From Clostridia bacterium (GTDB lineage: Bacteria; Bacillota; Clostridia; Oscillospirales; Acutalibacteraceae), in the NCBI GenBank assembly GCA_017537365.1, contig JAFYKZ010000026.1:124001-188000 (forward strand): a stretch of 64,000 nucleotides of DNA, in the 5' to 3' direction. This document shows positions 36,545 to 45,128 of the stretch, piece by piece (positions within the stretch are counted from its first letter, which is position 1; the number at the start of each line of letters is the position of its first letter). The notes beneath the pieces are model-generated. The model was not told where the DNA came from, did no database searches, and was given only the letters and a program-made list of their open reading frames with translations. A program made the translations under genes and the position numbers.

Positions 36545-38365
36545 TTATATTTTAGAGATTGCTTTGAACTTACAGTTGCCCAAGCAAACACCGCACTTAA
36601 CGCACTTATCAGCATCAATAGCGTAAGAAGGTAATTTATGACCTTCTGCTATGTAATCGGTCTTAACAATAGCGTTAACAGGGCAGTTTCTAGCACAAAG
36701 TCCGCAACCGATACACTTATCTTTATCAACTGTAAAGGTAAGTAAATCTTTACATACGCCTGCGGGACACTTCTTATCAACAACATGAGCTACATACTCA
36801 TCGCGGAAGAAGTTAAGGGTTGCAAGAACAGGGTTAGGAGCAGTTTGTCCTAAACCGCAAAGTGAATTCTGTTTAATATATTTACAAAGTTCTTCAAGCT
36901 TATCAATATCTTCAAGAGTTCCCTTACCCTTTGTAATATCATCAAGCATTTCAAGAAGTCTCTTTGTACCAACACGGCAAGGAGTACACTTACCGCAAGA
37001 CTCATCAACGGTAAATTCAAGGAAGAATTTAGCCATATCAACCATACAGGTATCTTCGTCCATAACGATAAGACCGCCTGAACCCATCATACAACCGATA
37101 GCGGTGAGGTTATCAAAGTCAACCTCTGTATCAATAAGAGACTCCGGAATACATCCACCTGAAGGACCACCTGTCTGAGCTGCTTTAAATTTCTTGCCGT
37201 TTGGAATACCGCCGCCGATATCATCAATGATATGACGAAGAGTTGTACCCATAGGAATCTCAACAAGACCGGTATTATTGATATTACCGCCTAATGCGAA
37301 TACCTTGGTACCCTTTGATTTCTCAGTACCCATAGAAGCAAACCAATCAGCACCGCGAAGAATAATCTGCGGAACATTAGCAAATGTTTCAACATTGTTT
37401 TCAACGGTAGGTTTGCCGAAAAGACCTTTAACTGCCGGATAAGGCGGACGAGGACGAGGCTCACCGCGGTTACCCTCAATAGATGTCATAAGGGCGGTTT
37501 CTTCACCGCAAACGAATGCACCTGCACCCAAACGGATATGAAGATTGAAATCAAATCCGGAATCGAAAATGTTTTTGCCTAAAAGACCATATTCGCGAGC
37601 ATCATCAATAGCTTTCTGCAAACGCTTAACAGCGATAGGATACTCAGCACGAACATAAACATAACCCTCAGTAGCGCCGATTGCATAACCTGCGATAGCC
37701 ATAGCTTCAACTAGACAGTGAGGGTCGCCTTCGAGAACTGAACGGTCCATAAACGCACCTGGGTCGCCTTCGTCAGCGTTACAAACAACATATTTCTGGT
37801 CAGCTTTGTTAGGAGCGCATAAAGACCATTTAAAGCCGGTCGGGAATCCGCCGCCGCCACGACCGCGAAGACCTGAATCTTTAATAACCTGAATAACTTC
37901 CTCAGGAGTCATTTCAGTAAGTACTTTACCTAATGCGGCATAACCGTCCATTGCGATGTATTCATCAATGCTTTCAGGGTCAATAACACCGCAGTTGCGA
38001 AGAACAACACGGTTTTGAGATTTATAGAAAGCAGTATCGTTAAGGCCGACAATAGCATCAGCAGCAACTTCCTCTGCTCCTGTATCACTATAAACTAAAC
38101 GCTCAACCATACGACCTTTCAAAAGATGCTCTTCAACAATCTCTTTAACATCGCTGGGTTCAACACGGCTGTAAAAAGTGCCGTCAGGATAAACAATAAC
38201 AACCGGACCTAATGCGCAAAGACCGAAACAACCGGTCTGAACAACTTTAACCTCTTCTTTAAGACCGCAAGCTTCAATGTTGGCTTCAAAAGCCTCTTGA
38301 ATTGCAAGACTACCCGAAGAAGTACAGCCGGTACCGCCACAAATAAGAACATGTGAACGAATCAT
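36545..38365 (-). CDS. hydB: NuoF-like subunit of the [FeFe] hydrogenase (HydB)
   Basis: 606 residues: an N-terminal thioredoxin-like [2Fe-2S] domain (CGGTGCTSSGS; TGCFGLCALGPV), the NuoF core with the FMN/NADH site GRGGGGFPTGFKW and CNADEGDPGAFMDR, the [4Fe-4S] motif ESCGKCTPCRVGT, and a C-terminal double [4Fe-4S] ferredoxin domain (CIGCGLCARNCPV; CVKCGVCLGNCKF). It binds FMN and NADH and passes electrons to HydA. It lies 19 bases before hydA. Confidence 0.95.
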   Translation of the reverse strand: MIRSHVLICGGTGCTSSGSLAIQEAFEANIEACGLKEEVKVVQTGCFGLCALGPVVIVYPDGTFYSRVEPSDVKEIVEEHLLKGRMVERLVYSDTGAEEVAADAIVGLNDTAFYKSQNRVVLRNCGVIDPESIDEYIAMDGYAALGKVLTEMTPEEVIQVIKDSGLRGRGGGGFPTGFKWSLCAPNKADQKYVVCNADEGDPGAFMDRSVLEGDPHCLVEAMAIAGYAIGATEGYVYVRAEYPIAVKRLQKAIDDAREYGLLGKNIFDSGFDFNLHIRLGAGAFVCGEETALMTSIEGNRGEPRPRPPYPAVKGLFGKPTVENNVETFANVPQIILRGADWFASMGTEKSKGTKVFALGGNINNTGLVEIPMGTTLRHIIDDIGGGIPNGKKFKAAQTGGPSGGCIPESLIDTEVDFDNLTAIGCMMGSGGLIVMDEDTCMVDMAKFFLEFTVDESCGKCTPCRVGTKRLLEMLDDITKGKGTLEDIDKLEELCKYIKQNSLCGLGQTAPNPVLATLNFFRDEYVAHVVDKKCPAGVCKDLLTFTVDKDKCIGCGLCARNCPVNAIVKTDYIAEGHKLPSYAIDADKCVKCGVCLGNCKFKAISKI

Positions 38366-38420
38366 AAACTATACCTCCAAATATTATACGGATTTAAACC
38401 GTTTATATACTTTTTAACAA

Positions 38421-38783
38421 TTAAAATGAAAGGGTGTATTCAGCAATAACCTTGCCGCCTTTGAGATGCTCTTCAGCAACTCTCTTAGCTTTATCTGAAT
38501 CCATCTTTACATAGGTAACCTTTTCTTTGCCCGGCTCAAAAACCTCAACAATAGGTTCAAACTGGCAAAGACCGATGCAACCTGTCTGAGAAACGGAAAC
38601 CTTGTCAGCAAGACCGCTCTCGTTAACAGCTTCAACTATTGTGTTAAGTACGGGACGAGCGCCTGCAGCAATACCGCAAGTTGCCATACCAACTACAACA
38701 CGAAATTCATTGATGCCTTCGCGAAGAACAACCTTGTTCTTCATCTTGTCTTTAATTGCTTGTAATTCAGCCAATGATTTCAT
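38421..38783 (-). CDS. Thioredoxin-like [2Fe-2S] ferredoxin of the hydrogenase operon
   Basis: 120 residues from the ATG at 38783, which has AGGAAGGA upstream. The thioredoxin-like ferredoxin fold has Cys at GMATCGIAAGA and SQTGCIGLCQFEP, four in all, enough for one [2Fe-2S] cluster. It resembles the N-terminal domain of the HydB neighbour. It is likely an extra electron-carrying subunit of the hydrogenase. It begins the structural block fd-hydB-hydA. Confidence 0.88.
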   Translation of the reverse strand: MKSLAELQAIKDKMKNKVVLREGINEFRVVVGMATCGIAAGARPVLNTIVEAVNESGLADKVSVSQTGCIGLCQFEPIVEVFEPGKEKVTYVKMDSDKAKRVAEEHLKGGKVIAEYTLSF

Positions 38784-38866
38784 AAAAATTTTCCTTCCTA
38801 TAAAAAGTTTGCAGCAAAATTTGCTTTTAATATATTTACAAGGCATACAGCCTATTTGTAAACAAA

Positions 38867-39415
38867 CTAGAAATTTTCATATTGTTCTTTGAGATTCTCC
38901 TCAATCCACTTAATAACCTCATAAGTATTAAGCGGAACACCCTCTAAAACTTCTCTTAATTCGCGAGTATCCAAACTAACTTCATTATCTTCTTTAATAT
39001 GTATAAAGAGAAAATCAGTATCCGGATGCCCTTGAATCAAGGTGGTTATGGTAGAGACAACATCACCCAAGGGGGTGAAATCAATATGATTTTTATAAAA
39101 CAACGCTTTAACCACAGTACCGTGATTATCAGGGAAATTTGAAATATGCTTTGAGCTGATTTCTAAATTTCCTCCTGTTTGCTCCGCCTCTAATTTTAAA
39201 AGCGGTATTCCCATACCAACTTTACGGGTTGTACGGGTTGTATAAAAAGGGTCATCAACGGTTTTTAAAACCTCATCAGTCATACCGGAACCATTATCAG
39301 TAATAGTTATTGTAAGAGTATCGGCTGTTTCTGAAATCTTGATTTCGGTTAAACCGGCACCGGCTTTAACGGAATTTTCCGTAATATCTAAAATATTAAG
39401 CGATAATTCCTTCAT
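38867..39415 (-). CDS. HATPase-domain protein of the hydrogenase operon
   Basis: 182 residues with a GHKL ATPase domain: N-box LNILDITENSVKAGA, G1 ITDNGSGM, an F/G2 part TRKVGMGIPLLKLEAEQTGG. The phosphorylatable His domain of a full kinase is missing, and a 70-residue extra region follows. It could be an anti-sigma-like or stand-alone kinase partner of the other regulatory proteins here. It follows the PHP gene by 3 bases. Confidence 0.82.
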   Translation of the reverse strand: MKELSLNILDITENSVKAGAGLTEIKISETADTLTITITDNGSGMTDEVLKTVDDPFYTTRTTRKVGMGIPLLKLEAEQTGGNLEISSKHISNFPDNHGTVVKALFYKNHIDFTPLGDVVSTITTLIQGHPDTDFLFIHIKEDNEVSLDTRELREVLEGVPLNTYEVIKWIEENLKEQYENF

Positions 39416-39418
39416 AAC

Positions 39419-40147
39419 CTACCCCTTTAAATATTTTATCAAATACTCCCCTGCTTTATCGGTATCAGGTGATAAAGCATCAAAGGATATAAAATCAAGC
39501 TTTTCTTTAATATCCCATAAATAATGAGCATCTGAACTGATAATTAACTTATCTTTATGAAAACCGCTAAGATTTGAACTTTTATCCAGATTTACCCTGA
39601 AATGAACTTCGGCTAAATCAAATTTCGGACTTTCAGGAAAAGCACCCAAAACAGCAATTATGCCATTAGACTCTCTATCTATATGAGCAGGATAACAAAT
39701 ACCGCCGTATTTCTCAACAAAGCTTGGCACTTCTTCAAGCGAAAGCATCGTTGCATTTGAAAGCAAATACTTATCAGTACCTATTATATTATCCTCACTA
39801 TCCATAACAATCTGATTGCCAAAAATATCAGTTCGGTTTTCTATAAGAATTCGTTTAGCTTGCAAATCATTATCAAATGATAAAGCACTTTCGAGATTTG
39901 GAAAAAGACAGACAATATGAATATCTTCCGCCGTTGTAAGCTCCATACCTGCAACAGCTAAAATACCGTGCCTTTTCGCCGATTCAAAAAATGCAGGACA
40001 ATTTTTGCAAGAATTATGGTCGGTGAGCGCCATAAGATTTAATCCGTTCAACTCACCCATACCTGCAATACTGTCAGGTGTCATATCATCGTCCGCACAA
40101 GGAGAAAGACAGGAATGGATATGCAAATCATAGTAATAATCTTTCAT
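39419..40147 (-). CDS. PHP-domain phosphoesterase
   Basis: 242 residues with the PHP metal motifs DLHIHSCLSPCADDDMTPDSI at the N terminus (HIH, the Asp cluster), LTDHNSCKNCPAF, CYPAHIDRES and the final SSDAHYLWDI. Such proteins hydrolyse phosphate esters or nucleotides; the substrate is unknown. It overlaps the DRTGG gene by 4 bases and belongs to the regulatory block within the hydrogenase operon. Confidence 0.87.
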   Translation of the reverse strand: MKDYYYDLHIHSCLSPCADDDMTPDSIAGMGELNGLNLMALTDHNSCKNCPAFFESAKRHGILAVAGMELTTAEDIHIVCLFPNLESALSFDNDLQAKRILIENRTDIFGNQIVMDSEDNIIGTDKYLLSNATMLSLEEVPSFVEKYGGICYPAHIDRESNGIIAVLGAFPESPKFDLAEVHFRVNLDKSSNLSGFHKDKLIISSDAHYLWDIKEKLDFISFDALSPDTDKAGEYLIKYLKG

Positions 40148-40470
40148 AGCATACTACTCAAAGCAACCGAAATTTCATAAGCGTTTTTCTCGCTCTTTAA
40201 AATATTGATACCTTTTTCCTCGGCAGTTTTAACAATACTATCTTCTAAGCTAACGCCTTCAGCTAATATGATACAAGAAGTATCAGCCAAAGCCGCAACC
40301 GCAAGAATATTATTGTTTGACATTATGGTAATCCAAGCATTATCGGCTTCTGCTCTGCCCATTACCCAACTGAGTAAATCTCCTATGTAAACACCATTAA
40401 TTTCGCGTTCACCGTGTGGCATAGCAACCGCCGAAAATAATTCGGTATTTGCAAGTTCTTTAACCGTCAT
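40144..40470 (-). CDS. DRTGG-domain protein, second copy
   Basis: 108 residues forming one DRTGG-like domain (MTVKELANTELFSAV, YIGDLLSWVMGRAEADNAW, LADTSCIILAEG). DRTGG domains occur beside CBS and kinase domains and are thought to be regulatory ligand binders. It overlaps the genes on both sides (10 bases upstream, 4 downstream), so it is firmly part of this operon. A paralogue is at 42164-42520. Confidence 0.82.
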   Translation of the reverse strand: MTVKELANTELFSAVAMPHGEREINGVYIGDLLSWVMGRAEADNAWITIMSNNNILAVAALADTSCIILAEGVSLEDSIVKTAEEKGINILKSEKNAYEISVALSSML

Positions 40471-41737
40471 CGGATGTATCTCCTTTGCACGATTTTACTT
40501 TTAAAATAAGACAATCTTCCATTGAAGCCTCGCCTTTTACAACATCCTCCGCAAATGCTCTGCAACTCGGAGCACCGCAAGAACCACAGTCTATACCCGG
40601 CAGTTCTTTTTTCAAGCATTGTATTTCAGACATCATTCTCATAGACTCAGCCATACTGTCGCTCAGTCTTGAAATCGGTCTGTATTCAGGCAAGTTCCCA
40701 AATGAGATTTTTTCTAAAACATTATCCTTTTTATCGTTTGGAATAGAATTCTGCGTAACAGGTAAATACCTGCGGAGACTTCTGAGTCTAGCCCTTGCAA
40801 TAAAAGGATTTTGAATTGTAAGCACACCGCCAACGCAACCGCTGGTGCATCCGTTAAGCTCAATAAATTCAAGCGGCGGTATATTACCGTTTTCAACCTG
40901 TTCAAGAACATTTATAACATTATCAATACCGTCAGCCGCGAGATACTTTTCATTAAATAACGCAGTAGCTTCGCCGCCGGAAGAAGCCCAACCAACACCG
41001 ACCACACCGGAGTTTGACATCGCTTTTACTTCACTACCGTATTTCATAACCGAAATAAGTTGGAAATAAATATCCTTAATAGATACAACAACATCAACCT
41101 TACTTTTATAATCAGCAAATCCGTTTTTAACATAGCTAACCTTTGCAGGACAAGGAGAAATAAAACAAACGCCTATTTCTTCGTCTTTAAGTTCAGGATG
41201 CTCTGCCTTGGCTTTTTTGCGAGCTAAATCAGCTGCAATTTCCATTGGTGGCAAAATATTAATAATGTTATCTTTAAGCGAGGGAAAGCGCAAGCATATA
41301 AGTCTTACAGCAACCGGACAAGCAGAGCTTATCGCAGGTTTTTTAACCCCGCTGTTTTTTAAATAATTTCTTGTATAAGCAGACACAAGCTCTGCTGCAG
41401 CAGCAACCTCAAACACATCATCGAAACCAAGTTTTAATAATCCGTCTAAAATATAATCAATATCATCGAGATTATCAAACTGACCGTAAAGTGTAGGAGC
41501 CGGAAGAGCGATTTTCCATTTAAACTTATCCATAGCTTCAAGAGATTTGCACTTGGATTTTTTTGCGTTATTAGGACAAGCTCTTATACACTCGCCGCAA
41601 TCTATACAACGCTCACCGTTTATAACCGCATGACCGTTTCGTATTCTGATAGCCTGTGTAGGACAATGCTTTAAGCAGGTAGTACAACCGTTGCATTTTG
41701 GTGCATCAAGATATACAGAATGTTCGTATAAATTCAC
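40460..41737 (-). CDS. Second [FeFe]-hydrogenase homologue, probably sensory (HydS-like)
   Basis: 425 residues. Two N-terminal [4Fe-4S] motifs (C15-C25, C44-C54) are followed by an [FeFe]-hydrogenase catalytic-like domain. The four H-cluster cysteines are kept (C140, C196, C297, C301), but the motifs around them are changed: SSACPVAV for TSCSPGW, SPCPAKVSY for MPCxxKxxE, NGCTSGCVGG for the glycine-rich L3. A C-terminal [4Fe-4S] domain (C384, C387, C392, C409) ends the protein. The family includes putative H2-sensing hydrogenases of Clostridia. Place between DRTGG and HATPase genes supports a sensing role; activity is not proven. Confidence 0.85.
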   Translation of the reverse strand: MNLYEHSVYLDAPKCNGCTTCLKHCPTQAIRIRNGHAVINGERCIDCGECIRACPNNAKKSKCKSLEAMDKFKWKIALPAPTLYGQFDNLDDIDYILDGLLKLGFDDVFEVAAAAELVSAYTRNYLKNSGVKKPAISSACPVAVRLICLRFPSLKDNIINILPPMEIAADLARKKAKAEHPELKDEEIGVCFISPCPAKVSYVKNGFADYKSKVDVVVSIKDIYFQLISVMKYGSEVKAMSNSGVVGVGWASSGGEATALFNEKYLAADGIDNVINVLEQVENGNIPPLEFIELNGCTSGCVGGVLTIQNPFIARARLRSLRRYLPVTQNSIPNDKKDNVLEKISFGNLPEYRPISRLSDSMAESMRMMSEIQCLKKELPGIDCGSCGAPSCRAFAEDVVKGEASMEDCLILKVKSCKGDTSDDG

Positions 41738-41745
41738 ATTAACAC

Positions 41746-42171
41746 CTACTGTAAATTAATCCTCATAGTAATTGTAGTGCCAACACCTACTTCTGAATCA
41801 ATATCCATATAATCAGTATATCTCTTCATATTAGGCAAACCCATACCGGCTCCGAAGCCTAAGGAACGGATAGAATCGGTTGCAGTTGAGAAACCCTCCT
41901 GCATAGCCTGTTCTATATCCTTAATACCGGGACCTTTATCGGCAAGGATTATTTCTATATATTCCTCGGTAACATTAACATCGGCTTCCCCGCCACCTGC
42001 GTGGATAACCATATTAATTTCCCCTTCATACATAGCGATAGAAACCTGTCTGATAATTTCAGGTGGCATACCTAACTGCCTTAGGTTGCGCTTCATCATC
42101 ATTGATGCCTGACCGGCAGAGGTGAAATCCTCACCGTTAACAACAAAATGAAAATTTAAAACCTCAGACAT
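41746..42171 (-). CDS. Anti-sigma-like HATPase protein
   Basis: 141 residues of the SpoIIAB/RsbW-like GHKL fold: VSIAMYEGEINMVIHA (N-box), ILADKGPGI and GFGAGMGLPNMKRYTDYMDID. No sensor or His-phosphotransfer domain. It could bind a partner in an ATP-dependent way, with the hydrogenase-like neighbour as input. It overlaps the first DRTGG gene by 8 bases. Confidence 0.83.
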   Translation of the reverse strand: MSEVLNFHFVVNGEDFTSAGQASMMMKRNLRQLGMPPEIIRQVSIAMYEGEINMVIHAGGGEADVNVTEEYIEIILADKGPGIKDIEQAMQEGFSTATDSIRSLGFGAGMGLPNMKRYTDYMDIDSEVGVGTTITMRINLQ

Positions 42172-42520
42172 TTTTAACCCTATTACCTACGAGACCGTTA
42201 CTGTATAAAATACCGCAAGCCTCATACATTCTTTTAGGAGTTGCAAGTAAAACTATACCGCTATCCTTTGCAAGCTCTATCATTTCGGCAGTTGGCATTT
42301 TAGAGCGAACAAAAACGATACAGTTCATATCCATCATTTCGGCAGTACGAATAACCTGAGAATTAACAAGTCCTGTAAGCAAAACTGCCTGATCTTTAAC
42401 ATAAGCTAAAACATCACTCATCATATCGCTTCCGCAAGCTGAAAAAACTTCATGTTCAAGCATATCTTCACAGCAAACAATTTCTGCTTTGAGGAGCTCT
42501 TTAATTGTAGAAATTTTCAT
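42164..42520 (-). CDS. DRTGG-domain protein, first copy
   Basis: 118 residues: STIKELLKAEIVCCEDML, MMSDVLAYVKDQAVLLTGL, CIVFVRSKMPTAEMIELAKDSGI. Same fold as the product of 40144-40470 but clearly diverged. It follows the NuoE-like gene by 24 bases and opens the regulatory block. Confidence 0.82.
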   Translation of the reverse strand: MKISTIKELLKAEIVCCEDMLEHEVFSACGSDMMSDVLAYVKDQAVLLTGLVNSQVIRTAEMMDMNCIVFVRSKMPTAEMIELAKDSGIVLLATPKRMYEACGILYSNGLVGNRVKNV

Positions 42521-42543
42521 AAAATTTTATCCCTTCGGGAAAA

Positions 42544-43047
42544 TTATTTACTAAATCCGTATTTCTCTAAAATTCCGTCTACATCGTCTGCAGTTAAACG
42601 ACCGTAAACTTCTTCGTTAACAGTAAGAACAGGAGCTAAGCCGCAAGCACCGATACAACGACAAGCAGTTAAAGAGAACTTACCGTCAGCAGTACATTCA
42701 TCAGCGCCGATTCCTAATCTTTCACTGAATTTATCAAAAATATCGCCTGCGCCTTTAACATAGCAAGCAGTACCTAAACATACTGAGATGTTGTACTCAC
42801 CCTTAGGTGTGAGTGAGAACTGAGCATAGAAAGTAGCAACGCCGTAAACCTTTTCAAGCGGTACATCCATACCCTCAGCAATCATTTTTTGAACTTCGAT
42901 AGGAAGATAACCGTAAATTTCTTGAGCCTCTTGCATAACAGCCATTAATAGACTCTTATCGTGGCAATTTGCGGCAATAACTTCCTTGAGCTTCTGCTCT
43001 TGTTCAGCGGTTCCCTTAAAGGGAAGGTTACTGATTTTTTTTAGCAT
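42544..43047 (-). CDS. hydC: NuoE-like [2Fe-2S] subunit of the hydrogenase (HydC)
   Basis: 167 residues with the thioredoxin-like NuoE fold and four cluster ligands in CLGTACYVKGA and CRCIGACGLAPV. It passes electrons between the NuoF-like flavin subunit and the rest of the complex. It is the first gene of the operon although its partners hydB and hydA are the last two. AAGGAGG precedes the ATG. Confidence 0.93.
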   Translation of the reverse strand: MLKKISNLPFKGTAEQEQKLKEVIAANCHDKSLLMAVMQEAQEIYGYLPIEVQKMIAEGMDVPLEKVYGVATFYAQFSLTPKGEYNISVCLGTACYVKGAGDIFDKFSERLGIGADECTADGKFSLTACRCIGACGLAPVLTVNEEVYGRLTADDVDGILEKYGFSK

Positions 43048-43122
43048 GAAACTAAAACCTCCTTAAATACTTTTATGTTTGTCCGAATAGAAACTAATAA
43101 AAGCCTCAAAACATCAAGACAT

Positions 43123-43164
43123 ACATATACTTATGTAGTATAACATATATTTTTCAATTTGCAA
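43123..43164 (-). promoter_or_regulatory. Hydrogenase operon promoter with overlapping palindromes
   Basis: On the minus strand TTGCAA (43159-43164), a 16-base spacer and TATACT (43137-43142). Two inverted repeats flank the -10 box: ACATA-TACT-TATGT (43123-43136, at the transcription start) and ATGT-AGTATA-ACAT (43133-43146, enclosing the -10). Their place suits a repressor site. No known regulator consensus was matched. Confidence 0.6.
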
Positions 43165-43279
43165 AGACCTTTTTTTCAAAAACCGACATTTTTTTAACGA
43201 TTTTTAAAAATAAATTTTTATTTCACGAAAATCAATAAAAAAACTCTCTATTTTTTTGAAAATTTAGGCTTTTCAGGTA

Positions 43280-43308
43280 TTGTGTTTTTGGAAAGTTTTT
43301 GATATAAT
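43280..43308 (+). promoter_or_regulatory. Extended -10 promoter of the NifU-like/GGGtGRT operon
   Basis: TTGTGT (43280-43285), a 17-base spacer and TATAAT (43303-43308) preceded by TGA, an extended -10. The leader to the ATG at 43373 is about 58 bases, with AAAGGAG as ribosome-binding site. Confidence 0.72.
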
Positions 43309-43372
43309 ACTTTTGTATGGTCGAAATTTGTAATTTTTCAAGTTAGACCAAATTCTTTAAAGGAGTACATAT

Positions 43373-44065
43373 ATGAACTATTCACATGAAGTTGAAAATA
43401 TGTGTCCATTAGCTAAGGGCACATATCACGGTCCCGCTCCCATTCCGGAAGAGGGCAAATGGGTTCAGGTAAAAGAGGTTAAAGATGTATCAGGTCTTAC
43501 CCACGGTGTTGGCTGGTGCGCTCCTCAGCAAGGAACCTGTAAACTTACCCTTAATGTTAAAGAGGGTATCATCGAAGAAGCATTAGTTGAGACCTTAGGC
43601 TGCTCAGGTATGACCCACTCTGCTGCTATGGCTTCTGAAATTTTAGTTGGCAAAACTATCTTAGAGGCTCTTAATACCGACCTCGTTTGCGATGCTATTA
43701 ATACAGCTATGCGCGAACTTTTCTTGCAGATTGTTTACGGCCGTACTCAAACTGCTTTCTCTGAGGGTGGTCTCCCTATCGGTGCCGGTCTTGAAGATTT
43801 AGGTAAAGGTCTTCGTTCTCAGGTTGGTACCACCTTTGCAACAAAGGCTAAGGGTCCTCGTTATTTAGAGCTCGCTGAGGGTTATATCACTAAGATTGCT
43901 ATCGACGAAAATGATGCTATCATCGGCTACAAGTTCGTTCACCTCGGCAAAATGATGGAAATGATAAAAAAGGGCATGGATGCTAATGAAGCATTAGAAA
44001 AAGCAAGCGGTCAGTATGGCCGTGTTGACGATGCTGCTAAGCTCATCGACCCAAGAGAAGAATAA
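43373..44065 (+). CDS. NifU/IscU-like iron-sulfur scaffold homologue, partner of GGGtGRT protein
   Basis: 230 residues. The middle part (about 45-125: TCKLTLNVKEGIIEEALVET, LGCSGMTHSAAMASEI) follows the IscU/NifU scaffold fold, with Cys at 11, 49, 56 and 77 as possible cluster or metal ligands. The C-terminal part (about 150-230) is specific to this family. It is paired with the GGGtGRT gene 13 bases downstream. Codons are enriched for C-ending ones compared with neighbours, as in highly expressed genes. Function unknown; a role in metal-cluster handling for abundant iron-sulfur enzymes is inference. Confidence 0.8.
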   Translation: MNYSHEVENMCPLAKGTYHGPAPIPEEGKWVQVKEVKDVSGLTHGVGWCAPQQGTCKLTLNVKEGIIEEALVETLGCSGMTHSAAMASEILVGKTILEALNTDLVCDAINTAMRELFLQIVYGRTQTAFSEGGLPIGAGLEDLGKGLRSQVGTTFATKAKGPRYLELAEGYITKIAIDENDAIIGYKFVHLGKMMEMIKKGMDANEALEKASGQYGRVDDAAKLIDPREE

Positions 44066-44078
44066 GGAGGAAACAGAA

Positions 44079-45080
44079 ATGGCATTATTTGAAAGTTATG
44101 ACAGAAGAATAAATCAAATTAACGCAGAGCTTGCAAAGCACGGCATTTCCTCCATCGAAGAAGCTAAGGAAATTTGCGATAAAGCAGGTGTTGATGCTTA
44201 TAACATCGTTAAAGGTATTCAACCTATTTGCTTTGAGAATGCTGCTTGGGCTTATGTTGTAGGCTGCGCTATCGCTATCAAAGACCAGGTTAAATCTGCT
44301 GCTGAGGCTGCAGAAAAAATCGGTGTTGGTTTGCAGTCTTTCTGCATCCCCGGTTCTGTTGCTGATGACCGTAAGGTTGGTATCGGCCACGGTAACTTAG
44401 GCGCTATGCTTCTTCGCGAAGAAACTAAGTGTTTCGCTTTCTTAGCAGGTCATGAATCTTTTGCTGCTGCTGAAGGTGCTATCGGTCTTGCCAGAAGTGC
44501 TAACAAAGCTCGTAAAGAACCTCTCCGCGTTGTTCTTAACGGTTTAGGAAAAGACGCTGCTAAGATTATTTCAAGAATCAACGGCTTTACCTATGTTCAA
44601 ACTAAGTTTGATTACTATACAGGTGAGCTTACCATCGTTGAAGAAACTGCTTACTCAAACGGCGAGCGTGCAAAGGTTCGTTGCTACGGTGCTGACGATG
44701 TTCGCGAAGGCGTTGCTATCATGCACAAAGAGGGCGTTGATGTTTCTATCACTGGTAACTCCACCAACCCCACAAGATTCCAACATCCTGTTGCTGGTAC
44801 TTATAAGAAAGAATGTATCGAACAAGGCAAGAAATATTTCTCAGTTGCTTCAGGCGGCGGTACAGGTCGTACTCTCCATCCCGATAATATGGCTGCAGGT
44901 CCCGCTTCTTACGGTATGACCGATACTATGGGCCGTATGCACTCTGATGCTCAGTTCGCAGGTTCTTCTTCTGTTCCTGCTCACGTTGAGATGATGGGTC
45001 TTATCGGTGCAGGTAACAACCCAATGGTTGGTATGACAGTTGCTTGCGCAGTTGCAGTTAATGAAGCGCTTAATAAGTAA
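44079..45080 (+). CDS. GGGtGRT protein
   Basis: 333 residues from the ATG at 44079, which follows GGAGG; the longer frame lies inside the preceding gene. The hallmark GGGTGRT is at 259-265, followed by HPDNMAAGPASYGMTD and a glycine-rich end (GLIGAGNNPMVGMT). This family is found in many anaerobes, almost always next to the NifU-like partner. I know of no settled function. Strong codon bias suggests high expression. A terminator follows at once, so the pair is a closed operon. Confidence 0.85.
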   Translation: MALFESYDRRINQINAELAKHGISSIEEAKEICDKAGVDAYNIVKGIQPICFENAAWAYVVGCAIAIKDQVKSAAEAAEKIGVGLQSFCIPGSVADDRKVGIGHGNLGAMLLREETKCFAFLAGHESFAAAEGAIGLARSANKARKEPLRVVLNGLGKDAAKIISRINGFTYVQTKFDYYTGELTIVEETAYSNGERAKVRCYGADDVREGVAIMHKEGVDVSITGNSTNPTRFQHPVAGTYKKECIEQGKKYFSVASGGGTGRTLHPDNMAAGPASYGMTDTMGRMHSDAQFAGSSSVPAHVEMMGLIGAGNNPMVGMTVACAVAVNEALNK

Positions 45081-45098
45081 TTTAAATAGCATACATTA

Positions 45099-45127
45099 AA
45101 GGCTTGGAATTTATCCAAGCCTTTTTT
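45099..45127 (+). terminator. Terminator of the GGGtGRT operon
   Basis: AAGGCTTGGA and TCCAAGCCTT form a 10-bp stem with a 5-base loop and a T tract. Confidence 0.9.
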
Positions 45128-45128
45128 C

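Larger units (their letters stand above)
43048..43372. other. Divergent regulatory region between hydrogenase and GGGtGRT operons
   Basis: This 325-base AT-rich gap holds the two divergent promoters and the palindromes listed separately. The middle part (about 43165-43275) shows only A/T tracts, with no open frame, no terminator and no clear Rex box. Confidence 0.6.

Noticed and set aside
40460..41737. Naming the second hydrogenase an H2-producing HydA
   Set aside because: Cluster Cys are kept, but the L1-L3 surroundings and the C-terminal [4Fe-4S] domain differ from catalytic subunits; a sensory type fits better.
42521..42543. Terminator between hydC and the first DRTGG gene
   Set aside because: The CCC-TTC-GGG stem is only 4-5 bp, without a T tract, and overlaps a ribosome-binding site.
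43165..43275. Rex operator upstream of the hydrogenase operon
   Set aside because: CGTTAAAAAAATG has only one half of the TTGTTAA-N4-TTAACAA pattern; no second half in the right place.
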